The translations under genes were made by a program, and so were the position numbers. From Osedax frankpressi (lineage: Eukaryota; Annelida; Polychaeta; Sabellida; Siboglinidae): a DNA stretch of 64,000 bases. The stretch covers positions 30,430,803 to 30,494,802 of the forward strand of contig OZ038314.1 in the NCBI GenBank assembly GCA_964035775.1. The letters are read 5' to 3'. Under the pieces are notes generated by a model. It was not told the DNA's origin and did not search any database. It saw only the letters and a program-made list of their open reading frames with translations. This document shows, in pieces, positions 11,761-26,700 of this stretch (position 1 is its first letter; each line of letters starts with the position of its first letter).

Positions 11761-14700
11761 ATGGATGTTAGTATGTTAATTATATATGTTTATTTATATT
11801 ATATTAAATAGTAAAATATATTCTAAAAAATAAGATTAAAAGTCGATAAAAATATATATTTGTATTGAATTATTCTGATTTCATATATAAAATGTTGATA
11901 TATAGTTTGATCCGGAGGTATTATTGGAATGGCTTGACATGCGGCCGAATGGAGCTCGTGATATGCAGTTGGTTGGACTTGACCAACTCTGCATGATGCT
12001 TTTAATGTCGGATAATGTGGATAGGTGCTTCGACAAGTTTGTATAATTTATTGAGATCAAAAGATTAAATTTATTAAATATTGTAAATAGTATATAGTAC
12101 GTATATAGTATGTGCCTCAAATTAGGCTTGATATATATAATATTGTATATATCAAGTTGTTCATTTTTAGTTTGTAAATATGCATCAAAATCTGACTAAT
12201 ATTTAAATATAGTACTTAGATTATTAATTATTAAACACATTAACAAGATAGATAGTGAAATATCATTTGTTCTGACTATCTTCCGGGTAATTATATCTTT
12301 TGTTGAGTTTGATTAGTTAATGTTAGTTTTATTATAAACAGAGTTTATATTTATATTTATAAAAAGTCATGAACAATTTATAAATAAATTAAAACCCAAT
12401 TCTTTCGTTCTGCAAAATATTTCCATGTTGCGACTTTACATATATTACATATTTTTATTTATATATCATTAATTGCACATAGATCATAAATCAATACTTA
12501 ATTACACAGAATATAATTAGAAAATTGATTATATATAAAAACCATGTGTTAATTGATATAATTGTTAAGCATTGTAAGGTTATGTAAAGTATATCCACCA
12601 TGTTTACATTGAATATTGATCATATCTAAATTCTCATTGATCATATAGTATTAGGGGGAGTATATTGTTACATATTGGTATTAATTTGTTCTCGAGACGC
12701 ATTTATCAAACTGATGATCTTAAAACTTTGATCATAATTAATATTTTATTTTAATAAATATTATTAATTAATTACAACTAAATTATTGACGTTTATTTAA
12801 AAAAAATAAAGATGAATTTATAAAATTTTGTGGTACAAAATAATATTTATAGTTTTTACATTATTTTAATGGTAATCGATAAAATAATATCTTTAAATAC
12901 ATTTAAATTTATAATTATCTAGAAAAATGTGTCAAATATTGAAATACTAAAAATCAATGTTCAATAAGTGCTGACATTTAGTTATTAAGAATTATTTTTT
13001 TTTACTATATTTTGTATTTTTTTTTACTAATATGATATATCTCTTAATAAATAAATTACATCATTTATCTTTTTATTATCAAATTATTTTAATAATTTTT
13101 TTATTAAACCTTTTTATAGTTTATGTTAATATTGTTTTTATAGTTTATGTTAATATGTTAATGACATATTTAAATTAATTATCGTTCGTTTATTTAATTT
13201 TATATCTTTTAAATATAATAGGGATAGTTAAATAGTCTCTATATTTTTAAGATTCTTTATTAATGATAAATAAGAATTTTCAACTATTAAATATCATATA
13301 TAATTGTTTTTTTATTAAATTGATTCATAACTTGATTCTATTTTCTTGCTAATGATATTCATGGAAATGAATTAAAACTTTACAAGATTATGCACACCTT
13401 GTATATGCTATATACACTCTACAAATATATTTGCAATTCCCTAACATTTTTATATAACTTGTGATAGAGGATTTATACTTTATAATGTATCTAGAGTGTT
13501 TAATATTGTTATTTCGCAGTAAAGTAAATACATTTACTGTAAGGTATTTGATATATATGATATTTACAATATATATTGTCTACGCAATCATAAAATACAC
13601 ATACAAAAAATGGAGATTAATTGTTTTGTTTAATGTAATACCATAGGATTGTTATACACGTGGTCGCATGGTTTACCAGTCTATGCAATGTTGTATGCCA
13701 AGCTCAAGATCTTATAAACTGATCAACTGGCTCATGTCTATTTAAAACTTACAACACTGTATACAAATGATGTAATGTGGTAAATAAAATAACCCAACCT
13801 ATTTACATTTACATTTGCAGCCTCTTGTAGTCTTATAAATTATACATGTGCAGTAGGGTGGATCACTTTGATATATTTTTCAATATTATTTATTGGCTCA
13901 TCTATTATATATAGTAAAGATATGAGTTATAATGAATATATATAAATTTTTTTAATTATGGATGAGCCCCATTCAAATTTAACATGGGAGAGATACAATA
14001 TTTAACATGCAAAATATAGGAGCAATATTATAAAATTGAATGGTAATAATGATTTTTTAATAATGAAAATTGTCTAAAAGCTTTATATGATATATTATTA
14101 AATAAAAACATATTTAAAATTTTGTTAAAAAAATTGTTACTAGGAATTTCCAGGAAAATGAAATTTTAATATTTTTTGTATATTTTTGAAATTTTTTTTT
14201 CTTAAAATATTGTAAAATTTATAAGTAATATTACATTAGTTATATTTGTTCCCTATGGGTAACAATAACAAAATATTACAAATTTAAATTTAATAGATTT
14301 TTAATGGATTTCTAAGTTCAAATAATCCAAATATATATTTAGAATTAATTTTTTTTTAAATATATACTTACTATGCGATAAAATAAATTGTATGTAATAT
14401 ACAATATCTCAACAGTCTATATACACCGTTGAGATAAAAAAGTAAAACTTATTAAATTATATGCAGATATGTAATACACAATGTAAATTTTTACGAAATA
14501 TTATTTATTTTTTAATAGTTATAACTATGTAATATTAGCTATCATTGAATATAGTTAATAATAATAAAAGTTAATTTGAACATCTTATAGTAGTAGTATT
14601 GATAATTTATTAATATTAGAATATTAAAAATTATTCCTGGAAATTCTAGAATTTAAAAAATTATAAATATTAATAATTAATATTAATATTAAACCTAGAA

Positions 14701-16893
14701 ATAATACTAAAGCAGTAGTTAATGAGTAATTATTATTTAAGATGTATACATAGATCTAATATATTGTAGGTAAAATTATTTAAAGTTACAAAATTAGAAA
14801 TTGTATTTGTATCTTTGAAATAACTTATCTATAAGGATAATTTAATTGACAATATTAAATGCATATATATATATATATATATATTGAGAGCTGTCGATTA
14901 CTCATCATTATTGGTGTAAATAAAGTATAAAATGGAGATTTATTGGGTAATTTCATTGTGAAAAATAATTTTTTAAAACATTATAAACAAAGAATCATAA
15001 AATGATGGAAATAATAGGATAAACAAGTATTTATTTATTTTTAATGGGACATTTTTCTTCAAAATCTTTATAGTTTTTAAGTAGATAAATTCAGATTTCA
15101 GGCACTACCTTAATATTGCACATATTATTTTTTTAATTATATGATTAATTTTTATATGCATTATGTATATTTATTTGCTGAGTGAGCCAGTTAATTCTAG
15201 AAAAAGTTATCCACCCTAATGTACAGCATGTCAACATGGGATGTACAAAAAGCTTGATCAATTATTCTAATTGGTAAATTGTTCAAATATAGGATAGCAA
15301 CTGATTTGTAGTGGCCATTTATATTTTTTTCTATTTATAGATAGTATGGCATCTGTTTGTTTAGCTCTCTATATATAATTATAAACAATAATAAATATTA
15401 ATTAGTGAAATATACAATATCTTGTACTGAACGTAATAAATGGAAAATAAATGTTACTGTATTTCTCTACCCTACCCATCACCATACCCATCACCCTACC
15501 CATCACTCTACCCGTCACTTTACCCTACTCTACTATTCCCATTACTCTACTGTACTCTACCCATTACTCTACTGTACCCTACCCATCACTCTACTGTACC
15601 CTACCCATTACTCTACTCACTACTCTACTCTACTCTACTCACCACTCTACTCTACTCTACTCTACTAACTTATGCTTCACTATAATTTCATGGACAAATA
15701 ATTTGTCAGTAAAATCAAAATTCTGATCTACTGTATTATTGGTTCTACTCTACACTCCACTGAGTAGCGTTTTTAAGTAGTGTACTCTACTGAGTATATT
15801 TCAAGTGGCATAAACTACTTATTTTCGGTATTCATTCATCTTTTTTTTTATGAAATAAGCAACATTTATATAACTTATAAATATATATACTTTAATTTAT
15901 ATTATAATAATAATTTATAAAATAATATATTAAACTATATAAAAGTTAATAAAAACCATTTGTATTTTATAGATATTGAAATATATTCAATTGATAAGTA
16001 GATAGTAGTAAATAGAGTAGAATAGAGTATCACTGATATAAATCAGCTGTACATATTTGTAATATCATTGTTACTTTTAATATATAATTACTATTCTATT
16101 ATGCAATATCAATTTTGATTATATGCCGGATATATTATTATTATATATATTAATATTATATATATTAATATTATATATTATATATTAATAAAATCATATT
16201 ATAATTTAACCCAGATATTTTGTATTATATTTGATATTTAAATACCATATGGTAAAAACATGAACATGTGACCTTTTTCCTTAGTTGTATCAAGCATTTT
16301 TAATCATGCCTTAAGGGGAGACCGCAGTGATCAAATAATAATATTTTTTTTTTTTTATAAATTTATTTTTATTTACTATTTAGATTAATTTATATGTTAT
16401 TAATACTGTTGTGAAATTTCAGATTGAAAAACGCAATATAAATTAAATAAATTGAATGTTTATAAGTTTTGTGAAAATAATAAATTAGTGAAAAATTGAA
16501 TAAATTATTTTTATAATTTGTTTGTATAAAACCGTATATATAATGGATTTTCTAAATTTAAAATCGTGAATATTTGAATATCTATAGTTGTTTATATAGT
16601 TGTCAAATATCATATTCACGTGATCGATACAACCAATGCAATCGTTCCAAACAAAACAAAACAAACTAATTACCTTTGTTTGAATTTTCAAAGCATTATT
16701 TACAATATTCATTTCATTTTGCGTTTCTTCCTTTTGTAGCTATTTTTTAATATAATTTCTTCACATATATACATTAACTACATACTATTATATTATATAT
16801 CATATTACTTTTGTTATAAGTAAATTCATAAGTAAATTATGGGTCCTAAGAATAAGAGACAGAAGCAGGTCGAAAATATGATCAAACAACGAA

Positions 16894-16933
<40 letters not shown>

Positions 16934-17763
16934 ATGTTTAGTATATATGTAGATATCACATTGAATATTTATATATTCAATAATAATAAACATTGCAAAC
17001 CATACTATTTTTTTTACTATGCATAATAAATTTATAAATTGTAATAAAAGTGCATAAACTTTGAAGCCGTTTTTCTCAGAATAATTATTTTCACTTGCTT
17101 ACTGATTTTATATTTGCAATAACTCATTCAATATATTAGTTAATTCATTAATTTTTGTGTGTGTATAAAGATATTATATATATTTATATAGTTACATTTT
17201 TATATTTATATATATCACAATAGATATTTGGTAATATATTTATTTATTCACATAAAAGTGTTTTTTAAGTTGTTTTTTAAATACTGTATTTCATTGTAAT
17301 ATATAAAAACATTTAAAATGATTTGCTAAAATATAATGATCTAACTATATTCGACTATATATTACCAATAAGTAGGTCAAAAAATATTGGCACGTTTCCA
17401 AGAATCGAGTACGTTATTACATTTTATATAGAGCTATATTTCCCTATTCTTTACCATGTTAAGCGCGATCACTGCGACCTCCCCTTAATTCATCTAATTT
17501 AACCTCCGAAAACGTTCATCTCATTTACTCTACATGTCCTCGACTGTCCTCCGCATGTCCACCACATGTCCTCCGCATGTCCTCCGCTAGTATTCTTTTG
17601 ACCACTACCCTCTCATGGTCCAGGTGCCCCCCGCGAACCTTCATACCGGCTCTGTGTAAGATCATGAACGACGATTCGGCGCCTGAAGCGAATTTGGAAG
17701 CCTGCGCAAGAGCCATTACCTATTACTTGGACGTGTCTACGGAGTGTACCAGGAGGGTTGTAG
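11761..17763 (+). CDS. HECTD1: HECTD1 exons 1-3: start codon and N-terminal helical repeats
   Basis: Coding exons are 11761-11766, 11906-12036 and 17624-17763. Exon 1 contributes only ATG GAT before a GTTAGT donor. Exon 2 begins [12 protein letters not shown] and contains [25 protein letters not shown]; the human protein starts MADVDPDTLLEWLQM with RDMQL and [16 protein letters not shown] stands in frame just before exon 2, so an upstream exon is required, and the 11761 ATG is the only fit I see with the right phase. Exon 3 reads [30 protein letters not shown]. These residues build the start of the armadillo-like domain. The intron between exons 2 and 3 is 5.6 kb and carries two transposons. 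Confidence 0.92.
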
Positions 17764-20700
17764 GTTTGTGTACGCGATGCCGGGTCTGGTACGGAGAATT
17801 AGGTTAATGTACGCCCGGGTTTGGTTAGAGGACGTGCGTTGGTTATTAAATAAAGAGTTGAGTTGGTGTATGACTAGTGTGTTGATATCTTAGTACTAAG
17901 TAACATATACTATATACTCTTAACCTTGTTTTCCATTCCATCTCCCTAACCTCCACCTCACTCCTATTAAGTCTAACAACCGAATTACTTCCTATACCCA
18001 GTTTTACTATCTATTTTACCCAACTCATTCCTGCTTCTCTCCAAGAACCTCTCATATAATTCTCATACTACTTACACCACATACAATAACCTATATTATA
18101 TCCCAGCACACCTAAACTATTCCAAACACCCCAACACACCCAAACACACCCAAACACACCCAAACACACCCAAACACACCCAAACACACCCAAACACACC
18201 CAAACACACCCCAACACACCCCAACACACCCCAACACACCCCAACACACCCCAACACACCCCAACACACCCCAACACACCCCAACACACCCCAACACACA
18301 CAAACACACCCAAACACACCCAAACACACCCAAACACACCCAAACACACCCAAACACACCCAAACACACCCAAACACACCCAAACACACCCAAACACACC
18401 CAAACACACCCCAACACACCCCAACACACCCCAACACACCCCAACACACCCCAACACACCCCAACACACCCCAACACACCCCAACACACCCCAACACACC
18501 CCAACACACCCCAACACACCCAAACACACCCAAACACACCCAAACACACCCAAACACACCCAAACACACCCAAACACACCCAAACACACCCAAACACACC
18601 CAAACACACCCAAACACACCCAAACACACCCAAACACACCCAAACACACCCAAACACACCCAAACACACCCAAACACACCCAAACACACCCAAACACACC
18701 CAAACACACCCAAATACACCCAAATACACCCAAATACACCCAAATACACCCAAACACACCCAAACACACCCAAACACACCCAAACACACCCAAACACACC
18801 CAAACACACCCAAACACACCCAAACACACCCAAACACACCCAAACACACCCAAACACACCCAAACACACCCAAACACACCCAAACACACCCAAACACACC
18901 CAAACACACCCAAACACACCCAAACACACCCAAACACACCCAAACACACCCCAACACACCCTCAACACACACCAACACACACCAACACACACCAACACAC
19001 CCCAACATATATACCTCTATATACCCCTATATACCCCTATACACCCTTACACACCCTTACACACCCTTACACACTCCAACACACCCCTATACACCCCTAT
19101 ATACCCCTATATACCCCTATACACCCCTATATACCCCTATATACCCCTATACACCCCTATATACCCCTATATACCCCTATATACCCCTATACACCCCTAT
19201 ACACCCCTATATATCTCACCAGCTGATGCAGATGCTGTAAAAGCTATTTGTCTTCGTCTAGTTCAGGTTGACATGGATAACCGTACTAGCAAAGATCTTT
19301 GCGAACAGTGCATAAAGGTTAGAATATGACCCCTGTAACATTTTATCTAGGTCAGATATAATTAATCTATAACATTGTATCTAGGTCAGATATAATTAAT
19401 CTATAACATTGTATCTAGGTCAGATATAATTAATCTATAACACTGTATCTAGGTCAGATATAATTACTCTATAACAATGTATCAAGGTCAGATATAATTA
19501 ATCTATAACATTGTATCTAGGTCAGATATAATTAATCTATAACACTGTATCAAGGTCAGATATAATTACTCTATAACACTATATCAAGGTCAGATATAAT
19601 TACTCTTGTAACAATGTATCTTTATTAATTTACGTGAATTTAATTATCAATCTGGACATGTGATGGACCTCCTATTATTATCTATTCATCAATCACCATC
19701 TCTAGGTGTTGGAGTTGATATGTAACCGTGAATCTGGAGCCGTATTTGATGCCGGGGGGTTGACTTGCACCATAACCTTTATTGAACAAAATGGTTCCAA
19801 GACCCATAAGGTAGTGGTTTAGGTCTCGATGACCACCAAACCTTAATCTTGACCCCCGCGATACTTTCCTTTGTTATCTCATTCGTCACTCTAAATGTAG
19901 TATCTATACATTTTGAATTCTATTAAACTACTGCATATCCCCACTACTAACCATACCACCTCTACTAACTATACCCCCACTACTAACCATTACCCCACTA
20001 CTAACTATATAAACACTACTAACCATACCACCTCTACTAACTATACCCCCACTACTAACCATTACCCCACTACTAACTATATAAACACTACTAACCATAC
20101 CCCCACTACTAACTATATCCCTACTACTAACCATACCCCCACTACTAACTATATAAACACTACTAACCATACCCCCACTACTAACTATACCACCACTACT
20201 AACACTACTAACCATACCCCTACTACTAACCCTACCCTCACCACTAACACTACTAACCATACCCCCACTACTAACCCTACCCTCACTACTAACACTACCC
20301 TCAATACTAACATTACTAACCATACCCCCACTACTAACTATATAAACACTACTAACCATACCCCCACTACTAACACTACCATCACTACTAACACTACTAA
20401 CCATACCCCCACTACTAACCCTACCCTCTCCATTAACACTACTAACCATACCCCCACTACTAACCCTACCCTCACTACTAACACTACCCTCAATACTAAC
20501 ATTACTAACCATACCCCCACTACTAACCCTACCCTCACTACTAACACTACCCCACCCTATCCTTACCCCCATCAGGACACTCTACACTCTGCAATGTCTG
20601 TTGTTACTCGACTATGTACTAAAATGGAACCTTCTAATCAATCTCTTAGTGAATGTATTGAAGCCCTGGCTGTACTCTTAAGACACGAAGATGCTTTTGT

Positions 20701-23700
20701 TAGTATATATACAATGATTGGGTCTCTAAACACTGTACTGAGAACTACAATAAACCCCACTCCTTTACTTTGAACTACAGTAAACCCCATTCCCTTAATG
20801 AGAATTACAGTAAACCCTATTCCTTTTCTAAGAACTACAGCACACCCCATTCCTTTACTAAGAACTACAGTAAACCCCACTCCTTTACTAAGAACTACAG
20901 TAAACCCCACTCCTTTACTGAGAACTACAGTAAACCCCACTCCTTTACTAAGAACTACAGTAAACCCCACTCCTTTACTAAGAACTACAGTAAACCCCAC
21001 TCCTTTACTGAGAACTACAGTAAACCCCATTCCTTTACTAAGAACTACAGTAAACCCCACTCCTTTACTAAGAACTACAGTAAACCCCACTCCTTTACTA
21101 AGAACTACAGTAAACCCCACTCCTTTACTAAGAACTACAGTAAACCCCACTCCTTTACTAAGAACTACAGTAGTCCTGCGTTGGTAGGTTGGTAACGGAG
21201 CTTTGAAATGTTTTGCCTCTTTGGCCGATCGTTTCAATCGCCGAGGTATTGATCCTGCCCCCTTGGGTCACTCCGACCTCTTGAGCGATCTCTTGAAACG
21301 CCTCAGTTCGGCCGGATTGAAAGTGCCTGCTAACAGCAGTTTGGGTTCGGTAGCCTCACAAATCTAGCCGCCCTCATTAATTGCAACTACCGCTTATACC
21401 GAAAACACCAAATCTAGCAAAACCCACCGACTGATAAACCGTACAATGTTCATATGCCCCCATTTCCCTCAAGCATGTCCTTCTTACAGTACTTTCCACC
21501 ATATATTCAACTCGCGTGATAAGCTCTTCCCTTAATGTCCTCCTCTTATAAACCCGTCTCCTAATATAATACCTTCCGTTACAAGCCCCTCCCTAAATAG
21601 GTAACCCTAATGGTCATCAAATTCAATCTTTCAACTACTCATCATTGAGTCCTCACAATTCTTCATTTTTGGCTTCTTCTCCGGGTGCTGCTTCACACAA
21701 TGCTGGTTTGTGTACTCCATTATTGCTATGCTCCTCCTTCTTTTAAACTTTGCACTATCTCTTCCTTTTGTATGCATCTTCATTGTTAAACATTTCTTAT
21801 AACCCGGTGTCATAATTCTTTTTATTGGTTTGCTTTTATTAAGCCCCACTCATAATTATTAAAACCCACTTATTACTTATTAAGCCCTATTTCTTAATTA
21901 TTAAGCTCCACTCCTTTCTTATTAAGCTCCACTCCGTACTTATTAAGCCCCACTTATTACTTATTAACCCCGTATTGCCTCTAGCTAACACACCTGAAGC
22001 TAAGAATGCTGCAAATAACATCACCACTGTGGTCAGTCTGTTATGCACGCTGTGCAAGGCCTCTCCAAAGGTCACTCAGTCCCTCCTCAATGCTGAACTT
22101 TTGTCGGCAATCAACAATGCCCTCACCGGAGATGAAAGGTTATTAGAAAGTGGTAAATAGTGGTCAACCTTTGTGATGGTTTATTCATTGATTAGAGTCA
22201 TTCATTAAAGAGGTCATTTATTAGAGTTCAATGATTTTATAGAAGTAATTTTATTGTTAGAATAAAAATCATTATAATGGAATTCATTTCTTGAAAGTCA
22301 TTAGCTGGTAAATGTATTTAGAAAATTACATGAATTTAGCAAATATTTTGTGTTTGGCAAAGGTTATGTGTTTGACAAAGGTCATGTGTTTAGCAAAGGT
22401 TATGTGTTTAGCAAAGGTTATGTGTTTAGCAAAGGTTATGTGTTTAGCAAAGGTTATGTGTTTAGCAAAGGTTATATGTTTAGCAAAGGTTATATGTTTA
22501 GCAAAGGTTATGTGTTTAGCAAAAGTTAGGTGTTTAGCAAAGGTTAGGTTTTTAGCAAAGGTTATGTGTTTAGCAAAGGTTATGTAATTATTTTTATTTT
22601 CACTCATCATATTCATTCATCATCCCACTCTAACTTGTATAAGATATTGTGTATGGGTTTATACGGTATATAGTTTTTGTGGTAACATCATCGGGAAAAG
22701 AATAAGAAAGTATATAAATATATGTGAATGAATATGAGGGAAGTAAGTGTTGAGGAGATAAGGATGAACAATGGATGTACAATGAGTATTGTTTTAAAGG
22801 CAGTGTATTGAGGTGTGGTCATTTTTAATGTTGCGATTGTGGAAAATAGTTTTTATTTTATAAGTTGTTAAGTATGTCAAGTTTATAGAGAGTCTGAGTA
22901 ACCTTTGCAGTATTTACATGTATAAGATAGGGTACAAATGTATCTTCTAAATTGATATTTAATAATATTTATTCTTTGTTGATTTATAATATAATAACTA
23001 AAAAAAATTACGGATATTTGTATGATGTCCTTATCTATTTTTGTTCAAATTTTAAATTAATAAAACAATGATATCTAATGTTTATTATTTATTTTCTGAA
23101 ATATTAATAGAAATATAAATATTAAATTTCTCTTTTTTTTGAGATATTTTATAGTATAACTATTATATAGATAATGTATCTACACAGAAACTTTACTGTA
23201 ATAGAAATATATCATCTATATATTCTGAACATTTCATAAAGAATTAACAAAGCTGTCAAAAGTTATCGGCATTTAAAAAAAAAATTAGTCTAACTGAAAC
23301 CAATATGCATCCACAAGGGACCATCATCAACACTTGAATTTATATTAAACATCAAACTTGTATAGGCTTGTTCTCTGTTCACAGCTTTCGTGATATACAA
23401 ATTACTCTATAATAATATGACGTTATATATTTAAATATTTATTTAATTAGTGATTAGTACATATATTATAATTAGTTATAATATAATAAAATACTTGTAA
23501 ATGTATCACTAAAATACATATGTATATATTTTTTTAAATATAATAGTATATATTATAGTTTAATAGATTGTAGACTTACTCTCTGGTAATTATCTTTCAT
23601 TATTTTCTACTTTAGCTAGATGAGGAAATAATAATAGTAATAAATATAACAAAAAAAATAATCTGATATGTGAACATTTTAATAGAAAAGAAAGCATTTA

Positions 23701-26700
23701 TATACAAATAACTGATTTCTTTTCATTGGCTATATTAATGACACCTACTGAATATAAATTACTAACATTTTTTCCAAATTTATACAAAATTATACATTAT
23801 TTTTCACAGGCTTTTGATTAAAATTCATATTTGATGCACTTGTTGCATCTTATAAGACAAATTATAAATCATTTTAAAGACAATTAATTAAATTTAATAT
23901 ATAATTTTAAAATAAATTTTTTAATTAAATTATATTATTGACAATTTGAGATTGGTTTCACATTAATGATATAGAGCTGATTCCAAATCATTTTGTAGTT
24001 AGTCGATAATTTATGTTTGAGAGAGATATTATTGAATGACAAGATTGTCTTTATATTTAAATTGCAGTAGAGAAGTTGAAAGTATATTGTGGTATGGAAT
24101 ATGTGGTTGCATTGATTAGATGTTTGCATGGTGTAGGGTGTATAGGTGATATATAGAGCTGTGAGTGGTGGTCAGTTCAACGTGTCGTTAGAAGATAGAG
24201 GCATATAATGGTGTAAAGTTAGGTAATGTGAGTTCAGTGTCGAGAGTAGTATAGAGAATAGTATTTAGTAGAGTTCCAGTAAGTGTGAGTAGTTTGTTTT
24301 TAAGTATTTCGTTGATGATTTATGATCGGAGTGTGTTGCATAGTTTTTTTGGTTATTAATAATTAAATTTTGTTTGAATACGCTTTTTTCGGATAACCCA
24401 AGATTATTGGTTTAGGTCAATATTTTCTATAATGCTAAATGCTTTCTGAATAACGGAAAGTTTGATATTTCATTTTATTTAGTCTTCAGTTGATATTCTG
24501 GAATATTTATTTGCAGCTAATTACGGCAGTCGAATTTAGTCAATAGTGGCTAAATATAATATTTTAAGATAAATAGCATTTATTTAGTATCTGATTTGTT
24601 TCATTTGATAGATCTTATTATTGCATTATTTAGTAATAGAAGTTATATGTATGTTCATTATCTAATTAGAGCTGAGTATTATGTCAAAGAAGTTATTTCA
24701 TTATTTATTGATATTTCAGTGTTTGCAATTTGAATACAAGATTGTGTATTTATATTGTGGTATTTGTTTAGTAGAGGTTTTGGGTTTTCCATAGAACGCA
24801 TATTTACCAAAGTTATAGGTTTAGCAGAACTTATTTCTATACTAATGACTATTTATTAAATGACCATTAGTATAGTTGCTCATATATTAAATTATACTTT
24901 ATTGTTTTATAACAGATTATATTGACTTTAGATATTAAATAGATTGCATATTGGTAAATATATTACTCTATATATTATTTTATACATTATTTTATTTTCA
25001 TTTTTCACGAAGGTGTATTCTCGATGTAATGCGTTTGGTGGATATACTGCTTGTGCTTCTTTTTGAGGGTTAGTTTATCTGCGTTAAACCCTTTTAACTC
25101 GATTATATATTTGAATTGAATGCTCTTGACCTCTCTAAATATATATATAGGTCGTCGAACGTTGAATAGACCAGCCAGTGCCCTCGGCGGTAAACTCTCA
25201 AATTACATTCAAATAATGAAAAGAAATGAAAGCATAGGTTACATTATTTTCAATAATTTAAACCCCGTAATATAATTCATACATCGAAAAACCCATCTTT
25301 AGCTCCACATCATATTCTAAATCCTTTAATCTCCTACCATTCGTTAAAACTACATTTTTCTTTGTTAGAATTGAGCTGTCAAGAAAACTTGAATAAACAA
25401 CTTACAGACATTATTCGTAACAAAGATACAATTTCTCTGATCTCAAATGTTGAAAATGGAAGTTGGTATAAGCAAATTTTTCAACTTTTTATTAAATTTA
25501 TTTTATAATTTAATATTTTTTACTATTGTAAGTTATTCTTCTCAATATGATGTTTTATACATATATTGCATTATCTTTTGTTCTAGATTTACAATATATT
25601 ACTTAAGACATAATATTGCTTTATTTGAAGCAAAACTTGTTAAATTGTATTACTTACAATCACTTATAACTCATAACAATGTGTTTATTAATAATGTATG
25701 TTATATTGTATTTGTAGAATATTACAGAGTAATTTACAAGTATACACTAATTACATACATGTTTTAAATACACTATATGATATAATTAGGTAGGACATAA
25801 TTACTTTTATGAATTAATATATACAACCCTGGTATTTCTTTCTTATACAGCACACCCAGTATACAATGTCACGCCTATATCCTTCACCTCCCCCCCACCC
25901 ACCCCCACTCACCCCCACCCACCCCCACTGCAGAGGTAGACATCAACTACACGGACGAAGTTGGACAAACTCTTTTAAATTGGGCTGCCGCTTTTGGAAC
26001 AATAGAGATGGTTAGTTATCTATTCCTATATATGCAATATTTTTGCATAATTACTATATCATCCATTATCGATTCTAATCCCTGCGTACCTCATTACTGT
26101 TCCCTCAACTCTGCCTCATACCTTCCCATTCCATCCGTTAATCCTAAACCCCGTTTCCTGCCCTTCACTCATTACTCATTACCAATTACCATATCTCGAT
26201 AACCCCGTACCCGCTCAGAACGAGTACCTGTGTAGAAATGGGGCAGACGTTAACAAAGGGTTGAGATCTTCTTCTCTTCATTACGCGGCTTGTTTTGGAC
26301 GCGCCGCCATTGTTAAAGTTAGCGGGGTGTAGTGCGTAGGTTTGTGGGTTTGGCGATGGTCAATAGTGAATAATGGTATTATTAAAATAGTCTAGGAAAT
26401 TATTAGTTTTCAATTACGAATAGTCAAAATATGCTTCAAAATTGTATTTCAATTTCATTTATTCTATATTATATTTATTACAAATATATTATAATATTAT
26501 TTTTAAAACAATATATGTTTAATATTGTATAGATATATTCCTGGGAATTATGACAAACTCAAATGTGTAATCATGTGAAAAGATTATAATCTATCTTGAC
26601 AATACCCATTCTATTGATTTATCTGTTATATAATTATATATTTTATTATTCTAAATTTTAAATAATGATATCACGAATCATTTTTATTTATTTTCAAAAA

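Larger units (their letters stand above)
16315..17484. mobile_element. TTAA-flanked TIR element (piggyBac-like target site), non-autonomous or decayed
   Basis: The left end GGGGAGACCGCAGTGATC (16315-16332) and the reverse complement of the right end, GGGGAGGTCGCAGTGATC (17467-17484), are identical at 16 of 18 bases. TTAA directly borders both ends (16311-16314, 17485-17488). TTAA duplication is the hallmark of piggyBac, but TA or TTA/TAA duplications (Tc1/mariner, PIF/Harbinger) are formally possible within the same bases. piggyBac ends usually start CCY, so the superfamily is not proven. The 1,170-bp interior has a coding-like start at 16839 ([18 protein letters not shown]) that runs into a TA repeat, and a - strand frame at 16712-16485. 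Neither is recognisable as a full transposase. Confidence 0.7.
12037..17623 (+). other. HECTD1 intron 2, 5.6 kb
   Basis: AT-rich intron with donor GTTTGT and acceptor CATGGTCCAG. It holds a TA-flanked inverted-repeat element (13856-15216), a CTACC-type array (15467-15666), TA microsatellites, and a TTAA-flanked inverted-repeat element (16315-17484). 12040-13850 shows nothing else I can recognise. Confidence 0.8.

Noticed and set aside
18068-19008. Three overlapping open frames of about 293-298 codons on the - strand
   Set aside because: They are the three readings of a stop-free 10-bp repeat and overlap exon-flanking intron; no domain or unique sequence.
19913-20773. TTNHTPTTN repeat protein
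   Set aside because: It is the intron 5 array joined to exon 6 by chance frame; exon 6 has a clear acceptor CCCCATCAG.
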